This document shows, one piece after another, positions 63,108-64,000 of a DNA stretch of 64,000 nt; the first letter of the stretch is position 1; each line of letters begins with the position of its first letter. The DNA lies in the NCBI RefSeq assembly GCF_014650595.1, contig NZ_BMVG01000027.1, positions 1-64,000 on the forward strand, in the 5' to 3' direction. The notes under the pieces were generated by a model. It was not told the origin of the DNA and did no database searches. It was given only the letters and a program-made list of their open reading frames with translations. The stretch is from Streptomyces alanosinicus. Lineage in GTDB: Bacteria > Actinomycetota > Actinomycetes > Streptomycetales > Streptomycetaceae. The translations under genes and the position numbers were made by a program.

Positions 63108-64000
63108 ATGGCTTACCTCGACCACGCCGCGACAACCCCGATGCTCCCGGAGGCGGCAGAGGCACTGACCGCCCTGTTGAGCATCACGGGCAACGCTTCT
63201 TCCCTCCACGCGTCCGGCCGCCGGGCACGCCGTACGGTCGAGGAGTCCCGCGAGACCCTCGCGGAAGCACTCGGCGCCCGCCCCAGCGAGGTCGTGTTCA
63301 CCTCGGGCGGCACCGAGGCCGACAACCTCGCCGTCAAGGGCCTGTACTGGTCCCGCCGCACCGCCGACCCGGCCCGCACCCGCGTCCTGGCCAGCCCCGT
63401 CGAGCACCACGCCGTCCTGGACGCGGTCCATTGGCTCGGCGAACACGAGGGCGCGACCGTCGAGTACCTCCCGGTCGACTCCTACGGCCGGGTCCACCCC
63501 GACGCCCTGCGCGAGGCGATCGCCCGCAACCCCGACGATGTCGCCCTGGCCACCGTGATGTGGGCCAACAACGAGATCGGCACGATCCTGCCGGTCCGTG
63601 AACTCGCCGACGTGGCGGCCGAGTTCGGCGTCCCGATGCACGCGGACGCGGTCCAGGCCTTCGGTCAGGTCCCGGTCGACTTCGCCGCCTCCGGCCTCGC
63701 CGCGATGACCGTCTCCGGCCACAAGATCGGTGGCCCGTACGGCATCGGCGCCCTCCTGCTCGGCCGCGACCACGCCCCCGTACCCGTGCTGCACGGCGGC
63801 GGCCAGGAGCGGCATGTCCGCTCCGGCACCCTCGACGTCCCCGCCGTCGCCTCCTTCGCCGTCGCCGGCCGGCTCGCCACCGAGCGGCGCGCGACGTTCG
63901 CCCGCGAGATCGGCGCCCTGCGCGACCGGTTGATCGCGGCCGTCCGTACGGCCGTCCCGGACGCCATCCTCGGCGGCGACCCGGCACCCGGGGGCCGGCT
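63108..64000 (+). CDS. cysteine desulfurase (NifS/IscS family), N-terminal part
   Basis: Partial: about 297 codons to the window end. It removes sulfur from cysteine for Fe-S clusters or thio-modified tRNA. MAYLDHAATTPMLPEAAEAL start, HASGRRARRTVEESRETLA, TSGGTEADNLAVKG, SPVEHHAVLD (PLP-contact His), MWANNEIGTILPV, HADAVQAFGQVPVD and the PLP lysine in SGHKIGGPYGIGAL (Lys 206). The catalytic Cys loop would lie past the edge. A following tRNA 2-thiouridylase gene (mnmA) is usual in Streptomyces but is not in the window. Confidence 0.93.
   Translation, partial: MAYLDHAATTPMLPEAAEALTALLSITGNASSLHASGRRARRTVEESRETLAEALGARPSEVVFTSGGTEADNLAVKGLYWSRRTADPARTRVLASPVEHHAVLDAVHWLGEHEGATVEYLPVDSYGRVHPDALREAIARNPDDVALATVMWANNEIGTILPVRELADVAAEFGVPMHADAVQAFGQVPVDFAASGLAAMTVSGHKIGGPYGIGALLLGRDHAPVPVLHGGGQERHVRSGTLDVPAVASFAVAGRLATERRATFAREIGALRDRLIAAVRTAVPDAILGGDPAPGGR

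Overview
The window is high-GC actinobacterial chromosome, almost certainly Streptomyces. Third-codon positions are nearly all G or C, GTG and TTG starts are common, signal peptides and lipoboxes are abundant, and a widespread Streptomyces palindromic repeat is present. Gene order also matches, from memory, the S. coelicolor core stretch running from glgE/glgP through two M4 proteases, the ScARP-type ADP-ribosyltransferase, the EF-hand protein CabC, sdaA-glyA-gcvH-gcvT, an opp-type transporter and a cysteine desulfurase. It therefore reads as core chromosome with a few decayed or inserted patches, not as a genomic island. I saw no rRNA, tRNA, CRISPR array, transposase or phage genes.

1-8.6 kb: glgE (cut by the window edge) and glgP diverge from a shared 346-bp region. 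A DUF1990 protein, a small membrane protein and two tandem secreted M4 metalloproteases follow; the proteases are duplicates with a 101-bp identical block. 9-18 kb: a heterodimeric ABC exporter with complementary degenerate ATP sites, a short membrane protein, then a four-gene operon (ABC ATPase, ABC permease, histidine kinase, response regulator) whose kinase carries an in-frame palindromic repeat. Next is a decayed zone (16.8-18.0 kb) holding a rearranged SnoaL-like cyclase remnant and a 5'-truncated regulator remnant.

18-32.8 kb: a secreted HNH-like protein, a PIG-V mannosyltransferase with a polyprenyl-phosphate sugar synthase, an ECF sigma factor with a membrane partner, glgX, two tandem lipoprotein L,D-transpeptidases, an 81/82-bp tandem repeat, an enoyl-CoA hydratase, a TTA-containing ATP-binding regulator, an atypical polysaccharide deacetylase with a beta-propeller lipoprotein, a ScARP-like secreted ADP-ribosyltransferase, and a frameshifted MerR gene.

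32.9-49 kb: cabC; leuA translationally coupled to an ABC ATPase; GntR and AraC regulators; a quinone-type oxidoreductase; an F420/NADP oxidoreductase-like protein; a GH25 lysozyme-like protein; a PI-PLC-like secreted protein; and a ribbon-helix-helix/VOC/methyltransferase operon with a clear palindromic operator. Then comes gcvT-gcvH-glyA-sdaA behind a tandem glycine riboswitch, a route from glycine through serine to pyruvate, followed by a P-loop kinase-like protein and two SseB-domain proteins.

49-64 kb: a five-gene oligopeptide ABC transporter in the unusual order C-A-B-D-F, with a leader containing twin UUCG hairpins. It is followed by an M1 peptidase, a TRIC-type channel overlapping a convergent membrane esterase, a thioesterase, a low-complexity lipoprotein, a TetR regulator divergent from two small membrane proteins with an evident operator, and the start of a cysteine desulfurase cut by the window edge.
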